Assembly (NCBI RefSeq): GCF_016802725.1
Contig: NC_052669.1
Coordinates: forward strand, 1,140,501 to 1,204,500
From: Solenopsis invicta
Lineage: Eukaryota > Arthropoda > Insecta > Hymenoptera > Formicidae
DNA: 64,000 nucleotides
Reading direction: 5' to 3'
How positions within the stretch are numbered: position 1 is the stretch's first letter; the number at the start of each line of letters is the position of its first letter. Under the pieces are notes generated by a model. It did not search any database, had not been told where the DNA came from, and saw nothing but the letters and a program-made list of their open reading frames with translations. The position numbers and the translations under genes are program-made. Below are positions 25,401 through 38,648 of this stretch, in pieces.

Positions 25401-28400
25401 TAACTACATATATTCTCCGTAAACAAAAATGTTATCTGATGCCGAAATTGCCATGAATTAAAAACATTTTACATTCATGAGAATATAACGTAAGTCCAAA
25501 ATGATTAATTGATGATTAAAAGAATTCCATCTGGCCGCTATTAATTTTCACGGCGAGCAAACGACTCACTGACTCGGAATTCATTTCGCGTGAATGTAAA
25601 ATTCGTCAAGCCTCAAGTGTAAAATTAAGAAATGACGTAGTTAACGCACTTTGAATCTGTTAAGCGACAGATATTTCTACAGATGGCCACGTACTGAATC
25701 AATCAATCTTCGTCATTCATTAAAGATTTTTGTTATTGCATCGATTACCGCACGCACCTCTGCAGTTTGGTATATCATTTATAAAATTAAATTTGTTACG
25801 TCCTGACGATCGCTAAACATCGAGTAGATTTCGCTGTTAAAAACACACGTTGCGAGTTCAACATTGATTGAACGCTAACACTTGGAATCTCCTTAGAAAG
25901 GATTTCTAATAATAAGATTAACAATATTCTTAGCATGTTCAATCCTATTGCAATCTTATACAGTATAAAAATAAAGCAATATTAAGATGAGGTCTATTTT
26001 CTCTTTCATAGAATTAAATAAAATTGACTTATTTGATTTTGAATCAAGAGTGACACACATGTTATTATAATTTTAACTTGTATATTTTTACATTTAGAAT
26101 AAAAATTTGTTTGATATTGTAAATGCACAATAATTAATACGGTTTGAGATTGTGCACTTGCTTATAAGAAAGATTTGATGCTATTAATTATAATTAACGC
26201 ATCCGCGAAAAATCCACTAGCCTTTGTTCGTGTAAAGCGTTTTGATGAGCCTTTATGCTATAAGACGATTTTGATATTTGCAAAGCGAGTGTTCCTTAAC
26301 AGTCTTTATCACATTTTATTAGAAAAAAATTTTCAAATTTTCTTCAGATCAATTTAATATTAAATCAAAAGTATTTGATGAGATTCATTACGCCATTGTT
26401 TAATCTAAATCTGAAAAGATTAATAGGATAGTACCAAGATTATTTCATTCTAAATTTAAGAATTTTTTTATTGAAGAGTAAAATATTTTTCTCCAAACAC
26501 ACAATAATTATTATTTCTAGATTAATTTTATAATACATATCAAAGTAATAGCATTGAATTCAGCTTTTCTGTGTGTAAACAATTTGTGACAGAATATGTG
26601 TATAATATATTTTGTATGAATTTATCTATTCTCTGTTTCCTTGTTTATTCTGTCCAATTGATAATAATTAAGCGTAATAATGAATTCTATAAGTGTATTT
26701 ATATAGCAATATATTTTCATAATATATTTTCAACACTGCAATTATTGTTATTATACTTTATTATGTAATTATGTTTTAATTTGTATGATTTTTGGGGGGA
26801 CATATTTTTGACATTTCTGTTCAGTATTGTTTATAGCTTATTGCCGCGTTAAACTTAAAAGGATAGCAGGAAATCGGGTTTGCGATGCTTATGATTTATT
26901 CTCACATGCGCAACACACAGAACATGGTTCTTTATTCCGTGGGTGACATGATGCATGGACGATAACAACGCAGAAGTGCAGCGTGATATATCGTTGAATT
27001 GGCCTCACCTGTCTAAATACATGTCCATCTAATATCGAGGCTTCGAATTTCAACGCGAGTCATTGGAAACTTTACGTGTCAAAATCGTGGCCTGCTTTCG
27101 TTTTCTGTCTCTGGTTTAACGAGCGAAATTCCTCTAACATATTTCAATGCATATTTAATCTCGCAAGCCAAGCTATTTCTTGCGCTTTAATCTCATACAT
27201 TTTCATCACAATTCATTAGGCCCGAAACGAAGATCGATACATTCGATCCGTCTCTCTTCTGCTTTCTTCTTTTTCCTGTTAGATTATTATTTCAGTTATT
27301 TGCCAAGAAATTACAGGAATTACATAAGGACGCTTATGCCAGCGGTATGTTTTTTTTATTTTTTCAAACTACAATCACGAAACTAATTTTCAAATTCATC
27401 AAATGTTATATTTTAGAAAAAATTTGATTAGAACTGAAGTAAAAATCTTTGTCAACGCATGTTATTTCCGATGATAAAAGTATGCTTTTCATTTGTAGCA
27501 TAAAATAAACTCTGAATATTTTTGTATCTTGGCAATTCATAATCATATACAAGATAATCTTGTTTATTTAGTATTATTTTGACACAATTTAATCATCTTT
27601 TAACATATTTTCAAATTTATGTAAAAAAAAAGATAAAAATAAAGTAAAATCGACGTTTTGCAATTTTATTTAAATATATTTCTCAATCTGATTTTGTTCA
27701 TTACAATCCGGTGAATTTTTTTCAGCATATTTTTTTGAACATAAATTTTCTTTCGATGGAAATGTATCACTGGCAAAAGCTTTCACTTTTAATCAAATTT
27801 TTTCTATAAAATTATAATATTTGATGAATTGTAACATAAAATAAATTTTAATTATCTCGCGTGCCCGCACGATTAGTTTCGTGACCGTCGAATGCACTGT
27901 CGTTTCTCTGCGCTCATTTTCCTTTTCAATTCGCTCGCCTAAAACTGTGGAACAGTGACTCAAATTCGCAATAAGCATCCTGCGGCAGGAAACTACATCG
28001 TGCACCGTTATCTATGGAAACGAGTAACAAATTCTCGCTGGCGATGCGTCTGCCCATGAATTATGTAGGAATGCGGCTCGTACGGACGCATTACAGATTT
28101 ATTCAAACAACGAGTGGCGGTTATTAGTCGTAGTTTATGTCCAGACGCGATTCTTATCGACACAGTGGGACCTTCGAGCCAGTGATTTACTTCGCGGGTT
28201 ATCATCGGCTTTCCGACACATCGTCGTTTTCACGCAAAATGGCTATTTCTATTTCCACTCGCTCATTTGCGTGTCTTACAAATCATCCGCGCTAGCAAAA
28301 ACTGTATTCGCATTGTGCTCGTTAATTATTCATTTGTTTGCAACTCGTAAAAAACATATGAAAGAAAAAATATGTTACAACAAAAAAATTTTACTTAACA

Positions 28401-31400
28401 CAAAAACAATTATTAATTCAGTGAGTCCCAATAGTTTATTTACGTGCCAGTCGAGTTAAAAATTTCTTAACTGAAATATTTATGTAAATAAAATAACATG
28501 ATTTTTATCCAAGTCATTTTTTCTTGCAGTCCTAGAAAATATTTACAGTTAGAATATTTTTATATTTCTGAGATAATCATATTTTTTTCAATCTAAGACA
28601 ACAATTTGATTAGATTTAATATTATTAGTTTATTTGTAAAATTATTATTTAAGTACAAAAAATATAAAAATACAAAGTCATATGCTTAAGATAATACGTC
28701 TATACATATATTTACATAAAAGTAAATATTTTTATTTAAACAGAACAAACAAATGCTTGTATTAAAATATATGACTCTGAGAAAGTGTATTATTTTTCAT
28801 TAAAAAAAAATGTTTCTCTCAGTGTATCTTCTACTAATAGATCATTTCCACGAATTTTTAAATTCCTTAACAATATCTTTTACATTACAAAGTTACATAG
28901 TGTGCAACTATTGAAAAGTGTATTTAGAAAACTTGTGCGCAGCGCGTTTAAAAAAAATGAAAAAATCATCAGATTCTCGATCATAAGTTTGAATCGCACT
29001 GCGTGTACAAAAATTATACAATCAATATTACGTATAATTTTTCCAGAGAACGTGTGTATTGCATACGCGAAAATCGCCGATGCCATAATCGTTTAAAATT
29101 TTCTCCTCGACCGCGGTGTCGATCTGCAGAATTTCATGACAACTCGAGAAATCAGTATCGGAGCGTATCGCGTGATGGAGAGCAACCTGCGCGCAAACGC
29201 ATTTATTTTATTACTGCTGATTACCGCTACGCGCAAGCTGATCGGCGGTTGCTTTTGAGAGCCTGTCCCGTCAGGTTTGCGTCGGCCGGGACATTTTATA
29301 TCGTGGACTCGTCGGCGATGCGAAGCCGCGTCGAGCAATCACATCTGTCCGATCTCGCGCGATTAGGATCTCGTCTCTCGATACGTCCGTCCGATACTCG
29401 TCGCGAGTCGCGCACGTACGATTTATAATTCATCTCACCGGCCGGCAACCGGTCGCACGTTTGTGATTTCTTTCCCGCCCTTTCGCGCGCGAATTCTTTT
29501 TTCCTCTTGCCGTTTTTTTTTTATTCCGCCGCGCGAATCTGATGCACACGAAACGAGACCGTCGCCGACGATGCATTAAACGTCGACATGCTCGCGTTAA
29601 ACGCGGCGAGCATAAACATTCCGTATTCATCGATGCGCGAGATCGCCGTGCGATATGGAGGCCAGCAACGGTTTAAATAACTCTTCTATCGGTGCTGCAT
29701 GACCGTTATAAATATGGAGTTCATAATCGCCAGCATTCCTAATTCTGTATTGTCGAACGGAGATTGCCGTGGAGCGCAACGAGCAGCGCAACGAGCGTAT
29801 AATTTGGGGGAAATTCGACGTGTTATGTGTATTGCAGCTCAATCTCCAATTAGCTGCACTCGCTGCGATTAATGATTCACTGGACCTTGATGTAAGAGAC
29901 GAGAATCATGTTTAAATACTGCTTAATGTTTGGATCAATTTTCAAATCGACAAAAAATATTTAAATCACAATTTGCCGCTGTAATACATATATGTAAGCG
30001 TGTACGACGTGCTATGCAACCCGTGTATCTTCTTGTAATTTGTTTTGCAAATATATGGTAAAAAATGAACCATAAACGCAGATTATGTTCTTATTTGCAT
30101 TATTTATAGCAAGGCATTTTACGTACAATCGCGCATAAAATATTTACAGAATTATTCTGAACGTTAGGATATCAGTTTACAGTCGTTAAAACAGCATTTA
30201 TAAATTATAAATACATATAATATGTAAATTATAAGTATAGATGCATATATATATATATATATATTTATAAATATAATTTATAAATACTATTCACGCGCGC
30301 ACACGCGCATACATGTGCATAATTTGTATCTGGGTATAAATAAAAGAAAAACATGTATAACCACAAAAAAATTATGTTCGTCTCTTATTTGAATTCTTAA
30401 TATTTATTTATAAATGCTATTTTAGCGGGCGACATCTTACGTTCAGAATAATTCCATAAATATTTCAGCGGCCGCGCATAAAACGCCTCATTACAAATAA
30501 TGCAAATAAGAGCGTAATCTGCGTTTACGGTTTATTTTTTTTTACCATGTGTTTGCAAAACAAATTTGGAAGTTACGCGTGATGCGTAGCACATCGCTCT
30601 CGCTTTGTAATCTTCCCGATCAACACGTTCGATCAAGCCGTGATTTTGGACTGTAATCATTCTTCATTTATGCGATGGAAAGGATTTTGATCGCAAGCAT
30701 CGCGATCGGCATCATCGGAGTTTATGCATCACGAAAGAATCCGCTTCAAGGCTCCATGTATTATTCATTTCTGTGTTACCGTATGTTTCGTGTATGTAAT
30801 GAACGCGTGGAATGCAGTCTCTACGCGTGCTTTTACGAAAAATATCACACTTAACATAAACTTCCGTAATTTCTCTTTTTTTCCATAAAAATTTTATGAT
30901 TATTTACGATGTTAAATCGTAATATTTTAGCAATTGCTCATTACTTTATTATAAATAATGCAAATAAGAACAGAATCTACGTACAGAGATAGAGGATGAA
31001 TTAAAAATCTGTAAGCAAGATGGAGAAAAAAAAATATATATAATTAAAAATTTCTATTATAAAATATCTATTGGAGAGAAATATCTGTTAGAAAATATCA
31101 AAATAATACTTATAAACATACAAAATACTATATGAGATGCCTATCTTTCTTTTAAAAATTAAAATTGCCTTTATTTTTTTTAGAAACGTTTAAAAATTAA
31201 AATCATGTTAAATATAACCTCTGGCAAAAGGTTCTTCAAAACAGATAAAAAACACTTATTTTATTTTAATACTTTCTGTTTTTCATCTTTATTCCATGTA
31301 GTTCTAGTTTAAGTATTTAATATTTATGTACTTGATACTTTTCTGACTAAAGATCTACAAAAAATTATTAAAAAATATAGTTGTAGAAGAAACGAATAAA

Positions 31401-34400
31401 ATTCATTAAATAAAAATTTTGTTTAAACCAATAATTTTGCTACGAAAAATTTTTCAGTGCAGTAAATGCCATTATTGTTAAATAATTGATGCTTTTAAAA
31501 TATAACAGAGAAAGGTTGGCAATAACGACAGTAAGTTTTCCTAAAGCGAATATATTCCCTTAGTTCTTGGAAACAAATCATCGTACTTTATTAATACTGA
31601 TAAAAATACGATCAGTTTAGGTAATTAAAGAAGCAAAAACTGATATTTATACATTTATGGCTTTTTATGGGCATAAAATCTATTAGAAACTAATTCTTCA
31701 AAAGCAGGAATAATAAAATTTACATGACTTTTTTGCAAATTATGTAGTTTAAATAATAATAAATAAATTACTACGTATGTTAACTTTTTTATGCTTGTAT
31801 CGTTTTATGCAAAATATTAAAATTCTAAAATTGTTTTATTTATATTTTTTCCTTTCCTATTGTTACTTATAATACTATTTTAATCGTAAAATTGGAATGT
31901 AAACTGGCACACTTGTCAATAATACAGACTATAAGATAATAAAGACCATATTGGATACAATAAAAGCTACAGAATTACGAGGTACAGAATTACGTATGAG
32001 ATCTATCTGTTAAGTGATTAAAGTTAGAAATCTAATTTCTATAAATTATCGCATCACATATTCCGTGTCTTGTGGAATATGTAATAAAATATTTATATAA
32101 ATTGATAAAGAATTTTACAAATCAAAATGAAATGCTTCTACGAACCCTAATCCATTATATACATTATTTTGTACGGGTGACTCATATTAAAGAAAAAGAA
32201 GAGGAAAATGGAGCATTAGTGCCTACTATCGGTTTTGCAGCTCATGTACTAATCTTATAAAAAACTTAATTATTGCAAAATTCGAAATTATTAAACGATA
32301 TTATTAAAACTTCTATATTATCAAACAGATAACACTTTTTAGTTTGTGTTTCTAAAGTTTGAGTTTTATAATGTTGTTTTTCAATTTCAACCAAAAACAA
32401 TTTAGTATAGACGTATTAATTACACATTAATATGTCGATATCGGTAATCTTCTTCTATTTTTCAATTTTGACTTGTGAGACGATAAGAATTATCAATTTA
32501 TCTATCATGGCGAACTTTAACTGAAAAAATACACACATACACACGTATTTATTGTGTTTTCAGATTGTACTTCGAAAAGAACTCGTCGCTAATGACGCGG
32601 TGTAAACGTGCATTACGATAGTGAAATGTATATATTGTATGCACATTTTGCGTTCGTGCATAGGGATAATAAGCAAAATATTTGCTCTCTCGTAATAGAA
32701 GCGGTACCTCGAACTTGGCACATGAAACCGGAACTTCATTGCAATCCCGTGGGAGTTCCGGCGGGCGCCTTGTCACCCCCGGCTACCCTCTCGCCACCCG
32801 GCAGCCCGAGCATAATCACGCTGCCATCCTCGCCTTGGAGCCCAGGTGTACCGGGAAGCAGTTCGACCACCATCGCATCCACCAATGCACCTTCGGGCCT
32901 TTGTCAACCCGTCCCCGATCGTTTCAGCGCTTTCACCCTTGTCTCGAATTACAATCCCGATCTGAGACTGCAGGGTTTACCACTCAGCGCTAGTGTTGCC
33001 GCGCGAGGTAAGGGTGGATAGTTATAATTGAGTCGCGAGGTTTATTTTTAATGTTCCTTAATTTAATTATTCCTGTATATGATTTTGATATCCTGTACGT
33101 TTTTATGTGTATTAATTGAAGAATTTCCTGCAAAAATCAAACGAATCCATTTTTATAAAATCTGGATTATATGGCGCTAAATCATTTTCTCCTAATAGCG
33201 TCAAATCATGAAGAATTTTGTTTACGAATTAAACAAAAAATGGGAAAAAGTTCAGAGGTTTTTTACTTTTTTTTTTAAACGGGTCACAAAATATTGATCA
33301 AATCCTACTTTATTGTATCTATTATATATAACATATATTCAAAGAAAACATTATATTTGTACAACAAATAGTTTAAAAATAAGTTGTTTCTGAAAAATTC
33401 AACTTTTTGAGCTTGTTTTGGTTTCTGTAGAAAATCCTTCAATTATTTTATACATATAAGAATGTTTCTAATACACATCATTAAACTACGACGACGTAAT
33501 TTCCGAAAGCATTTTCTATAAATTCTCTGCTAATTGAAGACTATCACACTTTTAAATTCCACATTTTGAACTCAGTATGGTTATCTTCGTTGTCTCAGAC
33601 ATGCGTTGCGGTCTTATGTACGGCGGTTATGGGGCATCCGGGGGTGCCTGGTGGGCACGTCACATGGGCCTGCTGCTGCCACATTCTTTGCTCCCGTCTA
33701 CGAGACTCTCATCCCAACAGACGACACCGGTCACGAATTGCTCACCTATTCATTCGGAACCTCTTAGTCCGGCACGTCCCGGATCACCCCGAAGATGTAC
33801 GCCGGAGAAGGCCAAATTCGGTGAGATTTCATTAGATCTCTCTTAAACCAATCTGCAAATGTTTCAATACGTTACCAGTAAAACTCTTGTTTCGGAAGAG
33901 TAACATTATTACTCATCAGAAATCATCAGATAATACAAAATTTATATTATCTTAAATTACTTTTAAATAATAGTTTGCCTAACAATGTAGTCCATTTCGG
34001 TCATATCAAGCATGAATGCTTTCTATTTTCAGTCCAGTTGGACATGTTCACAGTATAAGTACAGTGTGTCACAATTGGATTAATATTATGTGTAAGCAAT
34101 TTTTAACAGGTGTAAAGACAAAAACACGAAAGTTACGATGAAATATAACTGAGCGTTTTCACCTGATAACGATCACGATTTATTGTTAGATGAGTTTAGT
34201 GGAGTTGTTTTTAATCAGCTTCTCCAGATAGACCTTTTTTCAGAGCGTTTAAAACTTGCTCTTCTAAAAAAAGTAGACCGGTTAATGAGCAATTATCGGT
34301 AAGTGGGTGCTATCGATCGACCAACGTTGTCGCACGAGGCATCATTTATCGCCGTCGCTCGACTTTGCTGCACGGATACTAATTACGATCAATTAATTGC

Positions 34401-37400
34401 TATCTGGGCATATATATATGCACAGTGCGCAAAAATTATAAAAGTTCCCCGCCTTTAGTGATGACATTACATGATCGATCATAAATTTTCATTTCTTTTT
34501 TTCTTTTTTTTTTGATATCGCAGTATCGCGACAGTATGAGGTTTCTTGCTTTTTTTGCGTTCTCTATGTTATAAATACTCTCAGTTCATGGCAAAATATT
34601 TCTGTGTGTAAACACTTAATATATATTGATTATTAATTCTGTCTTTAAATTTATTTCGTGTGTAAATGATTCTTTATATATTTTGCTCGTATTTACACAA
34701 TCCAAGAAATTTTTTTACAACTTCATTTTATCTATATAGACAAAAGCTTTGTTCATTTTATATGTCAAACGTATTGCAATGTGACATTTTTACATGTATA
34801 TGATTCAGTTAGTCATTAAAATGTAATTTTCAAAGTGAAAGAGCGTTCGAATGACGAAATAGACGGGCAACTTCTCGTTTCAGAGGAGGAGGTGCCGTTG
34901 AACCTCAGCACGAAGCCGAGCGACGTCTCGTCGAGTATCGGCAACAGGAAAAGTGAAATCTGGTCGCCGGGTTCGGTGTGCGAGAGGGAGGCCAGGGAAA
35001 CGAGAGCACCGTCCTCCAGGAGTCCGTCCTCGACCCCTATAATTACGCGGCAAATTCATCATTCACCGCTTACACCGCCCTCCTCGACGGAAAGGACTTT
35101 TCAAGTGAGTGTTTCTGTATTATACCTTCTTATTCTCATTCGCACACTTCGTCCTGCTTCATTAAGATACTGACCGCCGAAGTTGTTTGCTCCATATGCT
35201 TATGACTCATTACTTCGACGAAGTAATACTCGAACCGGTAAACTTAGTCATGATTTTTAATAATAAAGTGTAACAATATATTAATACAATAATTCCTTTT
35301 TTTTTTAATCCAAAACGTCCATCATTATGTATTTTACTTTGTAAATTGATAGTTATTACATTTATAATTATTATACCAAAATTAAATTGCTCATTATTGA
35401 TCTATTTTACATATTGATTTGCATTTGCATAAATTGAGCTATTTACGATCACGTTTAGTCTTTTCTTTTATGTACATCTCAGCACATTGAGAAAAAAAGA
35501 TAGTTATAATTGCCATATCGTAAGAATAATTTATAGTTATTTTTCATGTAAAACATTAAATGCGCATTTAATGTTTACTTAATAACATTAAATAATATTA
35601 GTAAATGCAATCATAATTATAGTAAATGTAACTATTTTTCAAATATTCGTTTACTATTTGCGTAGTAATAATAATAACTAAAAGTTATAATTTGCGCGAT
35701 TAAAACAACTATTACAGTTTATTTTATTTTCACATTATCTTAATATTTTATTATATCAACATTTAAAATTATCATAATTTATGGTAAAAATTTTTCATAA
35801 CTGGTGAAATTATTATTACTAATGTTATAACAATAATAATTATAGAAACGGAGATTCTTATTACAATTATTTTATCATGCAATTATAGTTACAAATACCA
35901 AACACAATCGTCTCTGAAAAATAGGAAAAATGGTGCTAGAGTTTCTTGATTTAAAATCACGAGCGATGCCAAAAAGACGGTGTACCGTAAAAAAATTTCA
36001 TGACGCGGTTCTCTTGCACGGACGAGAATCAAATTGCGAATCTGCCGCTGTAGAAAGTGGTCGATAGGCTTTCGAGGAAGGCGACTGATATCGGTCCTGG
36101 AAATCTCGGACTCGCGGTTTCCACGATATTCGGTCTGTCGGCAAGAGTGGACCGCAGGGTCGCGCGCGTGTCTCGTACGATGCCGATTTTACGAGCGCGG
36201 CAAACATTTGACTCGAGCTTTTATTGGCGATCGCGTCTCTCGAGCTCGTAAAGAAGCTTCGATTTCCATGCGCGGCCTCGTATCGATCGAACGTCCGATC
36301 GGCGGCACCCCTTAAACAACGCGTCGCCGGAGGTAATTGGTGCCATCTTAGCGACCTTTCCCTCTGCTGTTTCCCGTTTCTTCCCTTCGTTTTAGAGCTT
36401 TGATGCTACCTATCTGTTCCAAGAATCTAACCACACCGCTGTTCTAACTGACAACTATAATCAACCCATTGATATTAATAGTTTACGCAATAGAAGAGTG
36501 AGCTATCCGTTGGCTGTTTGCATTAATTTTATTTCTGTGTTGCTGGTAATGAGTCATTTGACTAAATTCTAAAAAAAAAATTAATTGCGAACGCAACTTT
36601 TTTTTCTAATATGCGCGTAATTGTGTAAAATCCTGAGAAAATGATATAAATTCAATGCAAAATGAGAAACTTGTATGATAAATCTTTTTTAATAATTAAT
36701 TCTTAGAATTAAATGTTGTAAATATAAAAAATATCGTCAATTATAAGTACATAAAAAAAATATTATGAAATGTAAAATTAATTGAAAGGTCAAATACAAT
36801 AGAAATATTTAAGGTAGTTATTCTTCTTAACCATCTTATTGTTAATTAGAGTTTAGTAAATAAATTGACCTACTGATTTTTCTATAAATGAAAAAAAACA
36901 TGTTCTCGGCCGAATTAATAGTTTACGAGCTGAGTTTCTTAGAACACAACTTTTGAAAAAAGGTCGCCGATGATCGATATATAACATGGTGATATCCGTT
37001 TTTTTTTTTACGAGTTACGGGAAAGTGCTCGCCAATCTGATGGTCACGTTGATTTCCTTGAAAATCGATGTTTTTCTCTTCCAGTCATATTTGCTACGAA
37101 TGTTTTCTATACAAACGAAGAAACAGTTTATTGAGGCAAATGTCAAAAGCACACTTATGCAAACTCACTTATTTTCCAAGTATAAATAAGTAAAGGAGCG
37201 TAAACTGCCGTGAGGCTGAATTTTAGTGTCTAATATCATTTTATATATCATTTTATATGTAAATCTTCAAACGTATGCAAGCGACTGTAAATAACTTATT
37301 GCGAAATGTACTACCCCACAGCCAAGCTTCAAAATCCGTCACGGAATGAGGAAGTTTGAAATTTTCCAACCCTACTTGGGGTAGTATTTTTTCTATAAAT

Positions 37401-38613
37401 TATTTATGTGTTCTAAGATGCCTGTAGCATTATTATTAATAATGATAATAATTTAATCTGTATTATTATTTCTGGCTTCAGTTTACGAGTGCATTTTGAG
37501 ATTGACCGTGTCCGGTACGTAGGTTATAGGCTAATGCGTTAAAAATTTATATATAAAATAATATTAGGCATCAGTCTCGACCGCAATTGACGTTTCTTTA
37601 TTTATCTTTATGATTTATTTATGCAGACTAATTATTATTTGCAAGTACAATTTTTTAACAATAACACTTTCAATCAAAACAATAAAAAAACTGCTCGTGT
37701 ATTATGTTTAGGCAAACTTGCAAATAGAGTAAAGGTCAATCGAGCAAATAAGTTGAAGTATTATAAAAGTAGTGTTTATACTGGAATATTGTACTTCAAA
37801 TATTATGTCAATGAAACAAAACGTTTTGACTTTACTTAATTTTTTTCAACCATAAAAAACGTCAAACAATCGACTAAAATGATTTAATTTCTACCAACTG
37901 TAACATAATTAATAAAACGGAACTTTGTCATAAAGTTAGACCATTGACAATTGATGTAGTTTGACTTACACTTCCGTCACTTACGATTCAGAAGACTAAC
38001 AATAAGTAATGTCAAAGCGTTTCGTTTTATTGATATGTAATATTTGAAGTATCTCAATATAAACGCTCGATTAATTGATCTTTCCCCTATTTGCGAGCAC
38101 TTTTAATTTTCGCAGGTATAATTTTTCCAGCTATAACTGAGTAATTAATAATTATGTTTCGTTCAGTAACCAATATAGTCAATGCTATACTAACACTATT
38201 ACAGTAATGTTTCGAAGAACATGGAAACGATGGGTATTCCGTGCGATTGAAAAAAAGGCTAAAAAGCGAAGAGAGCTAAATAAACACCGGATCGTTATAA
38301 GAAAGTATCAGCCGTAATCGTTCGAAACCACTTTCCAGCCGCTTCAAAAGAAACGTCGTCAAATGCTTACGTTTAAATTGGACATCATCATTAGAGGCAT
38401 CACGCATCTGTTACAACATAGGCATGGTCTAATTAACATAACGAAGCAATCCGGACGAACGAGTTGTCGAATGCGCGGCGCGTCGGTCCATCCTCGACTT
38501 TATCGCGGCTGGACGTTTCCTCTCGGCACACACGGAGACGATCGAGACGCCGCGTCCAGGGTTTTACGCGTGCCTACATACCACAGCGTAAAACCGGTCG
38601 ATCTCCGTTCCGT

Positions 38614-38648
<35 letters not shown>

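Noticed and set aside
29003..29428. 141-codon ORF in sens intron 1
   Set aside because: Composition follows the GC island; no domain and no splice or promoter context.
32608..32698. Upstream extension of sens exon 2 to the beginning of its open frame
   Set aside because: The frame opens with GTG, the sequence is AT-rich and unlike the exon, and a usable acceptor lies at 32698.
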